Part shown: positions 8,978 through 16,714 of the stretch, in pieces
Layout of the letters: each line of letters begins with the position of its first letter
Numbering within the stretch: the first letter of the stretch is position 1
DNA from: Oscillospiraceae bacterium
GTDB lineage: Bacteria > Bacillota > Clostridia > Oscillospirales > Oscillospiraceae
Direction: 5' to 3'
Assembly: GCA_017430455.1 (NCBI GenBank)
Contig: JAFRMX010000002.1
Coordinates: 43,359 to 107,358 of the forward strand
Length of the DNA: 64,000 bases
Position numbers and translations under genes: made by a program
Notes under the pieces: generated by a model
Seen by the model: only the letters and a program-made list of their open reading frames with translations
Told to the model about the DNA's origin: nothing
The model's database searches: none

Positions 8978-10191
8978 AGGCCGCCCTCATCTATAAATTT
9001 CTGAATAACCAGAAGTCCCGCCGCTGCATCTTCGAGTTTGAGGTTGCAGCGGCTCTTTTCTACACTTACATCATGACCGCTGTCGACGCCTTCCCGCATT
9101 TCAGCTATAAAATGATCCAGGAAATAAGCATTCTCGAACAAATGACCATAGAGCACTATCTTTTCCGGGTCAATAATATATATTACGGATTTCAGTGCCT
9201 GGGCAAGCGCTGTAATGGATCTTCCTACGATTGAAGCTGTCGCTCTTTCTCCTCCAGCTGCGGAATCTAGAACATCCTGAAGAGACATATCATCAATTTC
9301 TCGGCCTGCCATACGTTTATACAGCAGCGGAGTATTATCCTCGGAAAATGCTGCTTTGGCGTCGTCCAGGATAGCACTTGGAGAGGCTATGGTTTCAAGG
9401 CATCCGCTTTTGCCGCAGGAACATGGCTTTCCGCCTTTTCTTATTATTGGGATATGCCCTATCTCACTGCATTGGGCGCTTCCGCCGTGCCATATTCTGG
9501 AGTCTACCGAAAGAGCGGCACCTATGCCGTATTCACATCTGAGAAAAAACTGAGAACTGATCTCTTTATCCTTGGAGAAAAACAAGTGGGCAGAGAAAAG
9601 AGACCTGACATTATTATCTGATACTACTTTGATGCCCGTCAGCTTTTCTGCTTCATCCGCTATCGGGTAATCATACTCTTTAAGCGCTCCGAAGCTGTTT
9701 TTGAGTATTCTTCCGTTTTCGGATACCTGACCTCTCAAAGCAAGACCTGTGCCTATGATCTTATCCCGTGGGATACCGCTTCGGTCGCTGAGTTCAAGAA
9801 GGCGTTTGCAGAGCGCAGACATGGTCTCGTTTGCTGGAGCATTGGAGGGCAGAACCGCGTTTTCGGAAAATATAACGGTTCCTTCCAGGTTTACAGCAGA
9901 AAGGACGGCGAGCTCCTTATTTAAGAAAATACCGAGTGCAAAACGGGAAAAAGGGTCGGTCTTCAGGAGTATCTCACGCCTGCCGGCACCCCCGCTGAAA
10001 ACAGCTTCTCCCTCACGCAGAAGACCTTCTTCTATCATCTCACCGGTTATTTTTGTGATAGCTGCCGGAGTGAGACCAATGGAAGCAGCCAGCTTTTTGC
10101 GTGAAATCGCGCCGTTTTCATGCAGAACACGCAAAACCGCACTTCGGTTGGTGCGTTTCACATCTGTCATATTGTCGCCCTGTTTAGCCAT
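8974..10191 (-). CDS. ROK-family transcriptional regulator
   Basis: A 405-residue protein with an N-terminal winged helix-turn-helix (about residues 12-55, containing GAISRKKLAASIGLTPAA) and a ROK sugar-kinase-like body. The body carries EIGHIPIIRKGGKPCSCGKSGCLE, the His-Cys3 zinc site of ROK proteins. This is the NagC/XylR layout of sugar-responsive repressors. GGAGG nine bases before the ATG supports this start. It lies 33 bases downstream of the putative isethionate exporter on the same strand, so it is likely the last gene of the sqw operon and a candidate regulator of it. Confidence 0.85.
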   Translation of the reverse strand: MAKQGDNMTDVKRTNRSAVLRVLHENGAISRKKLAASIGLTPAAITKITGEMIEEGLLREGEAVFSGGAGRREILLKTDPFSRFALGIFLNKELAVLSAVNLEGTVIFSENAVLPSNAPANETMSALCKRLLELSDRSGIPRDKIIGTGLALRGQVSENGRILKNSFGALKEYDYPIADEAEKLTGIKVVSDNNVRSLFSAHLFFSKDKEISSQFFLRCEYGIGAALSVDSRIWHGGSAQCSEIGHIPIIRKGGKPCSCGKSGCLETIASPSAILDDAKAAFSEDNTPLLYKRMAGREIDDMSLQDVLDSAAGGERATASIVGRSITALAQALKSVIYIIDPEKIVLYGHLFENAYFLDHFIAEMREGVDSGHDVSVEKSRCNLKLEDAAAGLLVIQKFIDEGGL

Positions 10192-10224
10192 TTGGCAGCA
10201 CCTCCGGTGAAAAGATTTTTCAGG

Positions 10225-11118
10225 TTATTTGTTGATTCTGTCTCTGAGTACTATAACGGAAGCGCCGAGGAGCACTGTTGCAATACCAGCAATTTTGAGG
10301 TGCGTCATCTCTTCTCCAAGGAAAAAGATGCCTATAAAAAGACTTACAACAGGCATCAGCAGCAGATAAAGCTTGACCTGCCATACTTCATGTATTTTCA
10401 GATTCCTATAGTAGAAGAAATATATTCCGGTCTGGCCGAGACCGCCGAGAATGACAAGGGGCCAGAAATAAGGGATATTTATAGTTTTCAGGGCTTCAAA
10501 ATCACCCAGTACTGCTGAAGCAATGCAAAACAGCACCAGCACGGTGAAATTGTTATAGTAAGAGATCATGTCTGTACTTGCGCCGTATTTTTCCTGTGCG
10601 GACTTGATTATGAATGCGTTGGCAGAAACACAGACTGCACTTAAGATGAAAAACAGATCGGTAATGTTGAACGTAATACTGCCGAAGCTGATCCCGAGTA
10701 CAAGCAGGACTCCGAACAGCATAATAAATGTGCCGATCCAGTCGCTCAAATAGAGCTTTTTTTTGTATATGATGACACTTGCAAGGTTGACCATAAGGAC
10801 ATCTGTTTTCAGCAGCGCGGTTCCGGTACTGAGAGAGCCTTTTGCATATCCAAGGTTTGCAAACATATCGAGGAGGAAACCGAATACGCCTATAATCAGA
10901 AGAATATATGCTGTTTTGCCCTGTCTGAATACTTCCTTCAGATTTTTATCTGCAGCAAGCTGCAGAGTCAGAAAGACCAAAGCCGCTGACCGGAGCAGGA
11001 AGCCTGCCAGAAAAGCAGAACCTGTTGCCCCGACCACTACTTTAGAAACAGCGTAGTATATTGACCATGAGATCACCATCCCGGCAATCATCATGGTATT
11101 TTTAGTATTTGCACTCAT
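10225..11118 (-). CDS. DMT/EamA-family transporter, candidate isethionate exporter
   Basis: A 297-residue, roughly ten-helix EamA-type protein with the two-repeat layout of drug/metabolite exporters. Its ATG overlaps the stop of the upstream dehydrogenase gene (ATGA at 11115-11118), so it belongs to the sqw operon. Sulfoglycolytic pathways must export their C2 or C3 sulfonate end product, and this is the only exporter-like gene in the minus-strand operon; that assignment is inference. The paralogous DMT gene at 5300-6208 is not close enough to suggest a recent duplication. Confidence 0.7.
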   Translation of the reverse strand: MSANTKNTMMIAGMVISWSIYYAVSKVVVGATGSAFLAGFLLRSAALVFLTLQLAADKNLKEVFRQGKTAYILLIIGVFGFLLDMFANLGYAKGSLSTGTALLKTDVLMVNLASVIIYKKKLYLSDWIGTFIMLFGVLLVLGISFGSITFNITDLFFILSAVCVSANAFIIKSAQEKYGASTDMISYYNNFTVLVLFCIASAVLGDFEALKTINIPYFWPLVILGGLGQTGIYFFYYRNLKIHEVWQVKLYLLLMPVVSLFIGIFFLGEEMTHLKIAGIATVLLGASVIVLRDRINK

Positions 11119-12218
11119 CTGAGCGCGTCAAACATCTCTTTCAGTTCTGCAACAGACAATTTAACGGGATTGTTGTTCATCAGAGGATGAACAGAGCAAG
11201 CCTCGGCAAGAAGTCCGGTGTCGACATTTTCTCCGAGATCGGAAATCCTGGATCTGAGCCCTGCGAGAGCTTTAAGTTCTCTAATCTTCGCGGCAAGCTC
11301 TTCGGTATCTCTGAGCCCGACTGCATGGGCAAGTTCCTCAAGGCGATCATCAGCATTGATCTTGACAAAGCTGTCGAGAGTAAAAGCACATGCCTCACCG
11401 TGGGGCAGATGATACACCTCGGAGAGAGGATAACTGCAGGCATGGCAGGCGGCAGTCTTCGGCAGCGCGAAAGACATGCCTCCGAGAAGAGCGGCATAAG
11501 CCATTGCAGATCTGGCCTCCATATCGCTTCCGTCTTTATATGCCTTTTCAAGATTTTCAAGAACGAGTTTGACTGCAGCCTTTGCTATGATATCCGTAAT
11601 CGGCTGGTGATTTATGCTCCAATACCCTTCAAGGGCGTGCGCCATGGCGTCAAGGCCAGTGTTCATTGTTGTGCGGGGAGGAACAGTAGATGAGAGAACC
11701 GGGTCTACAATAGCAGCTCTCGGCATAAAAGCCGGATTGTTGATGGTTTTCTTCTCAGTCTCGTGGCTTACGACAGATACCTGCGTGACCTCGCTTCCGG
11801 TCCCAGCAGTTGTCGGGACCGCGATTACCGCAAGACGGCTGTGGGCGTTAAATGCTCTGTCGCCTCTGTAATAATCAATGGCTTTTCCCTCATTTGGAGC
11901 TACAGCTGCCGCGAATTTCGCCGTATCAAGCGAACTGCCGCCGCCTATTCCGACAATGCAGTCAGCACCCGTTTCGCGTGCAAGCGCGGTTACCGTTTCA
12001 ACTCCGGACAGCCTGGGATTTTGCTCAACACCCGAGAAAACTCCAACAAATCGGGGATCCGAATCTTTCATCGCTTCCGCTTCAGGTCCGAAATGGCGTC
12101 CGCATACGAGTACCGCCCTCTGCAGACCCTGCTCTTCGAGAATCACTCCAAGATTTTTAAAGCTTTCCGCTCCGAAGTAGATTTTGACTGGCTGGGAATA
12201 GACAAATGAATCAACCAT
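11115..12218 (-). CDS. sqwF: Iron-containing alcohol dehydrogenase, probable sulfoacetaldehyde reductase (SqwF-like)
   Basis: A 367-residue group III (Fe-type) dehydrogenase. The nucleotide-binding GGGSSLDT lies at 93-100 and the metal ligands Asp190, His194, His259 and His273 are all present with the family spacing. In the sulfo-transketolase pathway such an enzyme reduces sulfoacetaldehyde to isethionate with NADH. The context (split transketolase, RpiB-like isomerase and sulfoquinovosidase nearby) supports that role. A generic aldehyde or 1,3-propanediol-type reductase cannot be excluded by sequence alone. It overlaps the isomerase gene by eight bases. Confidence 0.75.
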   Translation of the reverse strand: MVDSFVYSQPVKIYFGAESFKNLGVILEEQGLQRAVLVCGRHFGPEAEAMKDSDPRFVGVFSGVEQNPRLSGVETVTALARETGADCIVGIGGGSSLDTAKFAAAVAPNEGKAIDYYRGDRAFNAHSRLAVIAVPTTAGTGSEVTQVSVVSHETEKKTINNPAFMPRAAIVDPVLSSTVPPRTTMNTGLDAMAHALEGYWSINHQPITDIIAKAAVKLVLENLEKAYKDGSDMEARSAMAYAALLGGMSFALPKTAACHACSYPLSEVYHLPHGEACAFTLDSFVKINADDRLEELAHAVGLRDTEELAAKIRELKALAGLRSRISDLGENVDTGLLAEACSVHPLMNNNPVKLSVAELKEMFDALR

Positions 12219-12684
12219 AGATCTTTTCCTCTATTGCATCGACCTGAGCAGCGAACTTATGCATGTTCTCCGCTCTCCAATCCTCCAGATCCTGACACCA
12301 GTCGGTAGTCAGGAAGGTCTTGACCATCTCTATCGCCATCTCAGGGCCGACTATCCAGCCGCCCATGCATAGGATATTAGCGTTATTTATAGCTCTGGCC
12401 ATCTTTGCGGAATATACACCTTCACATGCGACTGCATAGACACCTTTATACTTATTTGAAACAACGCTCATTCCGGCGCCTGTTCCACAGATCAGAACAG
12501 CCTTTTCATATGTGCCGTCCTGAACCTTGGGTGCCACTTCTGACGCAACTCTGTAGTAGGGATGTACGTCATTGAGATCGGTTGTTCCGAGATCATCGAA
12601 TTCGATACCCGCCTCTGTAAGATATGCTTTTATGGCTTCCTTGGCAGCGAAGCCTGATTTGTCGCTTCCTATTGCTATTTTCAT
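12211..12684 (-). CDS. sqwI: RpiB/LacAB-family isomerase, probable 4-deoxy-4-sulfo-erythrose isomerase (SqwI-like)
   Basis: A 157-residue RpiB-fold isomerase keeping the catalytic Cys66 in ICGTGAGMS. Compared with E. coli RpiB (recalled sequence), the His10 position is Lys9 and the ring-opening His99 position is Ile99. The C-terminal phosphate-binding Arg pair is not recognisable. These losses fit a substrate that is neither phosphorylated nor able to cyclise, such as 4-deoxy-4-sulfoerythrose. The frame is open to 12720, but AGAAAGGAAT just upstream of the ATG at 12684 fixes the start MKIAIG. It sits between the transketolase and dehydrogenase genes. Confidence 0.78.
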   Translation of the reverse strand: MKIAIGSDKSGFAAKEAIKAYLTEAGIEFDDLGTTDLNDVHPYYRVASEVAPKVQDGTYEKAVLICGTGAGMSVVSNKYKGVYAVACEGVYSAKMARAINNANILCMGGWIVGPEMAIEMVKTFLTTDWCQDLEDWRAENMHKFAAQVDAIEEKIYG

Positions 12685-12766
12685 ATATAATTCCTTTCTT
12701 ATCTGAATCTGCCTTCTCACAGAATTGGGGAAGGCAGATAATATATTTGTATTTTGTATAAGGTGT

Positions 12767-13693
12767 TTACTTTAGCGATACTGCTTTTTTTGCCGTCTCT
12801 ATGACGTTTTCTTTGGTAAGCCCCAATGCCTTGGTGAGATAGGGGAGTTTCCCGACTTCACCGAACCTGTCCTGAATGCCTACCGCGAGAGCAGGTATTT
12901 TTTCAGCTTCGAGAGCCTCAAGAACTGCGCTGTGAAGTCCTCCTATAACATTGTGGTTTTCAACTGTAAGTACAGCTCCGGTCTTTCTTGCGGAGGCTGT
13001 TACCGTCTCTCTGTCAATCGGCTTGATGGTGTGGATATTTATAACTTCAGCGTCGATGCCTTCCGCAAGAAGCTCGTTTTTTGCAGCTTCCAGAACTTCC
13101 GCTGTCTGAAGACCGGAGACAAAGATCGAAAGATCTTTGCCCTCTTTAAGCAAGTCAGCCTTAAAGAGGTCGAACTTATAGCCATCCTCAAAGACCTGAG
13201 GACGCTCTTTGCGGAAAAGACGTATATAGACAACGCCGTTGTAATCGTTGATAACGGGCAAAGCTGCTCTGAGCTGTACCTCGTCGACCGGTTCAAAAAT
13301 AACCATGCCGGGAATCGAACGCATGACGCCGATATCTTCCATGCTCATATGGGTGGCTCCGTTGAGCTCTGCAGAGATGCCGGGGTCTGTTCCGACTATC
13401 TTGACATTGTTTTTCGCATAGGTGATAGAGATGGCGACCTGATCGCAGATGCGTCTGGTAGCAAAAGGAGTGAAGCTCTCTATGTACGGTTTGAAGCCGT
13501 AGCTTGCAAGCCCTGCAGCGATCGAGGCCATATTCTGTTCCGCGACTCCGCAGTCGAACATCTGGTTCGGGAAGCTCTCATACAGATTCCGTGTGCCGCT
13601 TGCTTTCGCAAGGTCTGCGTCAAGGATAACTACATGACTGTCTTTTGTCATAAGCTCGGACATGACTTCGGCATATGCTTTTCTCATTTCCAT
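12767..13693 (-). CDS. sqwH: Transketolase C-terminal subunit, probable sulfofructose transketolase SqwH
   Basis: A 308-residue protein covering the pyrimidine-binding and C-terminal domains of transketolase. FDCGVAEQNMASIAAGLA contains Glu52, the residue that activates the thiamine ring, and a transketolase C domain follows from about residue 185. It starts three bases after the N-terminal subunit gene ends, and the two must form one enzyme. In the sulfo-transketolase pathway SqwGH takes a two-carbon unit first from sulfofructose and then from sulfoerythrulose. A housekeeping or apulose-type split transketolase is the alternative; the sulfoquinovosidase nearby argues against it. Which subunit is called G or H is my assignment by order. 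Confidence 0.78.
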   Translation of the reverse strand: MEMRKAYAEVMSELMTKDSHVVILDADLAKASGTRNLYESFPNQMFDCGVAEQNMASIAAGLASYGFKPYIESFTPFATRRICDQVAISITYAKNNVKIVGTDPGISAELNGATHMSMEDIGVMRSIPGMVIFEPVDEVQLRAALPVINDYNGVVYIRLFRKERPQVFEDGYKFDLFKADLLKEGKDLSIFVSGLQTAEVLEAAKNELLAEGIDAEVINIHTIKPIDRETVTASARKTGAVLTVENHNVIGGLHSAVLEALEAEKIPALAVGIQDRFGEVGKLPYLTKALGLTKENVIETAKKAVSLK

Positions 13694-13696
13694 ATA

Positions 13697-14521
13697 TCAG
13701 TTCCCCCTTATCTCTGCTATAGCAGCTGCAGCTTGTTCTTCAGTAACATTCGTGTTGTGGTTGCCGGTTCCCAAGTCTTCGATCCATTTGACGCCGCAGC
13801 CTTTCTTTGTATTCAGAATGATCATTGTAGGCTTTCCGCTGCCCCGATTTGATTTTGCCTTGTCAACTGCAGCCTTTACCTGATAAACATCATTGCCGTT
13901 TTCAACATTTATGACATTCCAGCCGAACGCTTCCCACTTTTTGTCGAGAGGCGCGATCCCGTTGACCTCTTCAACTGTTCCGTCTATCTGGAGCTTATTG
14001 TAGTCGGTGGCAGCGATAAGATTATCGAGTTTCTTGGACGCGGCAAACATTGCAGCTTCCCAGACCTGCCCCTCCTGGCTCTCGCCGTCTCCGACGATGG
14101 CATATATTGTTGCGCCGTCATTTTCTATCTTGGAGCCGAGGGCGGCGCCTACTGCGCAGGAAATGCCCTGGCCGAGTGAACCTGCCGTCATATCTATTCC
14201 GGTCGTAAGATTCATATCACAGTGGCTGGGAAGATGGGTTCCGCCTTGGTTTAAAGTCAGGAGATCCTCCTTGGGGAAATAGCCGCGCTCCGCAAGAGTT
14301 GCGTAAACGGCGGGGCCGGCATGACCTTTGGAGCAGACGAACCTGTCCCTGCCCTGCATTCTGGGATTTTCAGGGTCAATGTTCATCTCGTCGAAATAGA
14401 GAACGGCGAGGTACTCTACTATTGAGAGGCAGCCGCCTATGTGGCCTACTCCTAGATGTCCGATCGCGGTCAGGATTCCGCAGCGGATATCTTTGCATAC
14501 TTCTTTGAGATCAGTATTCAA
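13697..14521 (-). CDS. sqwG: Transketolase N-terminal subunit, probable sulfofructose transketolase SqwG
   Basis: A 274-residue thiamine-diphosphate-binding subunit. It shows GHLGVGHIGG, FVCSKGHAGP, AGSLGQGIS and the metal-ThDP motif GDGE (144-147) ending near Asn175. A split N/C transketolase is common in Clostridia. This pair is the first gene unit of the minus-strand operon sqwG-sqwH-sqwI-sqwF-DMT-ROK and is expressed divergently from the isomerase and sulfoquinovosidase operon. The start has AAAGGAGGA upstream and a good promoter at 14564-14592. Confidence 0.8.
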   Translation of the reverse strand: MNTDLKEVCKDIRCGILTAIGHLGVGHIGGCLSIVEYLAVLYFDEMNIDPENPRMQGRDRFVCSKGHAGPAVYATLAERGYFPKEDLLTLNQGGTHLPSHCDMNLTTGIDMTAGSLGQGISCAVGAALGSKIENDGATIYAIVGDGESQEGQVWEAAMFAASKKLDNLIAATDYNKLQIDGTVEEVNGIAPLDKKWEAFGWNVINVENGNDVYQVKAAVDKAKSNRGSGKPTMIILNTKKGCGVKWIEDLGTGNHNTNVTEEQAAAAIAEIRGN

Positions 14522-14562
14522 GGTTATAAATTCCTCCTTTAATTAAAAGGTTTAATCAAATG

Positions 14563-14676
14563 CATATTAGTCTTTTGCAAAGCTGTTGTCAAGTGCCTGA
14601 AGCAAGAAAAATAAGGATTTTTTCTGAATGAGAAATAAATATACAGTTGACAGTTTGAATGCAAAAGACTATTATG
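14563..14676. promoter_or_regulatory. Divergent sqw promoters with a shared 17-bp spacer motif
   Basis: Minus strand: TTGACA (14587-14592), 17 bp, TAATAT (14564-14569). Plus strand: TTGACA (14647-14652), 17 bp, TATTAT (14670-14675). Both promoters carry TGCAAAAGACTAWTATG across the spacer end and -10 box (14563-14579 on minus, 14660-14676 on plus), differing at one base. An operator placed identically at both promoters would let one regulator control both operons together. Confidence 0.65.
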
Positions 14677-14725
14677 AAGCCTGTATTGGTTAAATCCATT
14701 AAATAATTAAAAAAGAGGCAAAGAG

Positions 14726-16066
14726 ATGAACGGATTTCAGTGTATTTATATTCCTGTGGGTGTCGGTACATACCATATGGAGACTGCGCAGGATCAGTTT
14801 GAAAGAAGCATAAAAGCATTAATGTCGGCAGATGAAAGCATTATCTGTCCTGAGAAGATACTGCTCTCCGTTGATGAGCTGAGAGAATATGTCAAAGACA
14901 AGACCCCTGACCATATTATATTCCAGAACATAACGTTTGCCAATGGAGCGTACATGTCCGAGGTTCTCAGGACCTTCGATGCTCCTATGCTGCTCTGGAC
15001 GCTCAGAGAGCCGGTGATCGATGGCGGCAGGCTCAGATCGAACTCGCTTACAGGCGCATACAGTGCGGCAAATGCCCTGAGAGCCTTCAATGACAGGCCT
15101 TTTATGTGGTGCTTCGGAGCGCCCGAGGAAGACAGCGTTATTTCAGCAATCAGGGCGTACCTTTCGGCAGCAAAGCTCAAGAAGGCTATGAAATCGCTCA
15201 GAATGGCAGCAATAGGCCTTACTCCCCAGGGCTTCGGATTCGGCAGAGCGCTTGACAGCGAACTTATGAATACTTTCGGTGTAGAACTCGAGTCTGTTGA
15301 GGCAAGAGAACTTATTGATATGGCAAAATCCTATACAGACGAAGAATGCAAAGAATTCACTGATATGACGGCATCGGTTACCTGCGGACTGGAAAAGACA
15401 CCGGTGAAGAACGTGGCGGATCACTCGAGACTCCTGAAGGCATATACCGAATTCGTGAAAAGCCATAATATAGGGGCGCTTGCATCCCGTTGCTGGCCGG
15501 ACTTTTTCACTGCCTACGGAACGCCTGTCTGTACGGTTCTGAGCATGCTTAATGACGAAGGGATCGCTTCGGCCTGTGAGGCGGATATATACGGAGCTCT
15601 CTCCATGTGGATAGGAATGCAGCTGTCCGGAGAACCGGTATTCTTCGGAGATCCGGTCTCCCTCGACGAGAAAGAAAGCAGCATAACGTATTGGCATTGC
15701 GGAGCCGGAGCCTGCAGTCTTGCAAGAAAAGATACCGGAGCCGTTGTAGGAGTTCATCCGAACCGTAAAATAGGCCCGGCCATGGACTTCGGCTGCGAGG
15801 CCTTCCCTGAGGCTACGATCTTCCGCATCGGCAGACAGCCCGACGGGACATTCCGCTTCTTCATTGCTGAGGGTGAAGCTCTCGACAAACCAAAGCAGTT
15901 TATCGGAACATCAATCGTTGTGAAAACGGAAAATCCGAGCCGCGATATAGTTGAAGACAGCATACTGAACGGGTTTGAGCCCCACTTCGTCGTAATGAAA
16001 GGGCATTTTGCGAAAGAACTTGAGGCCCTGGCTCTTATGATGGGGTTTGAAGTATACGGTTATTGA
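14726..16066 (+). CDS. sqvD: FucI/AraA-like sugar isomerase, probable sulfoquinovose isomerase
   Basis: A 446-residue protein of the L-fucose/L-arabinose isomerase fold. Likely metal ligands by analogy with FucI are Glu285 (ACEADIYGAL), Asp309 (FFGDP) and a late His (near 420); His324 lies in YWHCGAGA. Enzymes of this type (SftI/SqvD) convert sulfoquinovose to 6-deoxy-6-sulfofructose in the transaldolase and transketolase sulfoglycolytic pathways. It is the first gene of the plus-strand sqw operon, 16 kb from any other pentose or fucose gene, and two genes before the sulfoquinovosidase. The exact sugar is inferred from context. Confidence 0.75.
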   Translation: MNGFQCIYIPVGVGTYHMETAQDQFERSIKALMSADESIICPEKILLSVDELREYVKDKTPDHIIFQNITFANGAYMSEVLRTFDAPMLLWTLREPVIDGGRLRSNSLTGAYSAANALRAFNDRPFMWCFGAPEEDSVISAIRAYLSAAKLKKAMKSLRMAAIGLTPQGFGFGRALDSELMNTFGVELESVEARELIDMAKSYTDEECKEFTDMTASVTCGLEKTPVKNVADHSRLLKAYTEFVKSHNIGALASRCWPDFFTAYGTPVCTVLSMLNDEGIASACEADIYGALSMWIGMQLSGEPVFFGDPVSLDEKESSITYWHCGAGACSLARKDTGAVVGVHPNRKIGPAMDFGCEAFPEATIFRIGRQPDGTFRFFIAEGEALDKPKQFIGTSIVVKTENPSRDIVEDSILNGFEPHFVVMKGHFAKELEALALMMGFEVYGY

Positions 16067-16072
16067 TGATCG

Positions 16073-16699
16073 ATGAAGGGAAAAGGCCTGAAAATATATG
16101 AAGCCGCGACCAGAGTGATCGATCTGCTCTGGGCGGGGATTCTCTGGATCCTCCTCTGCCTGCCTGTTATAACGGCGGGGGCTTCGTGCTGTGCCTTTTA
16201 CTACACCGTCGTCAAATGCATAAGGCACGAAAGGGGAAGAACAACAAAGAGCTTCTTCTCCTCTTTTGCTTCCAATTTTAAGCAGGCGACGGCATGTCAT
16301 TTGTGTATTCTTTTATATGTCGCGTTAGGAATCGCCAATGCTTTTACCCTTGGCCAGATGCGGGGAAGCAGCGAACCATCTGCTGCGGTGGCGATAATAT
16401 TTGCTATTCCCGCTCTTTTCCTTTTGCCCTGGCTGTTTCCTTTAATCTCGAGAATTGCGCTGAGGTTTGGGCAGATATGGAAAACAGCTCTGTATATGAG
16501 CATAAGACATATAGGTCAGACAATAGTCTGTATTCTTTTGGCAGTTCTTACGGCGTCTACCGCATTTCTTGTGCCATATCTGCTGCCGATACTGCCGGGA
16601 CCTGTCTGCATTATCATCAGCTTCCTAATAGAGCCCGGGCTTAAGGAACTAACGGATATCATTGATGATACAAATGACGACAAATGGTATAACGAATAA
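16073..16699 (+). CDS. DUF624/YesL-family membrane protein
   Basis: A 208-residue integral membrane protein with five or so hydrophobic segments, opening with a conserved amphipathic stretch and LLWAGILWILLCLPVITAGA, typical of the YesL (DUF624) family. Members are often encoded beside carbohydrate ABC importers and glycosidases in Firmicutes; their molecular role is not established. It begins six bases after the isomerase stop and ends 15 bases before the GH31 gene, so it is part of the sulfoquinovose operon. Confidence 0.75.
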   Translation: MKGKGLKIYEAATRVIDLLWAGILWILLCLPVITAGASCCAFYYTVVKCIRHERGRTTKSFFSSFASNFKQATACHLCILLYVALGIANAFTLGQMRGSSEPSAAVAIIFAIPALFLLPWLFPLISRIALRFGQIWKTALYMSIRHIGQTIVCILLAVLTASTAFLVPYLLPILPGPVCIIISFLIEPGLKELTDIIDDTNDDKWYNE

Positions 16700-16714
16700 G
16701 GAAGAAAAATAATT

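Noticed and set aside
12767..14521. Housekeeping or apulose-type split transketolase
   Set aside because: Possible by sequence alone, but the operon with an atypical RpiB, an Fe-type reductase and a divergent sulfoquinovosidase fits the sulfo-transketolase role much better.
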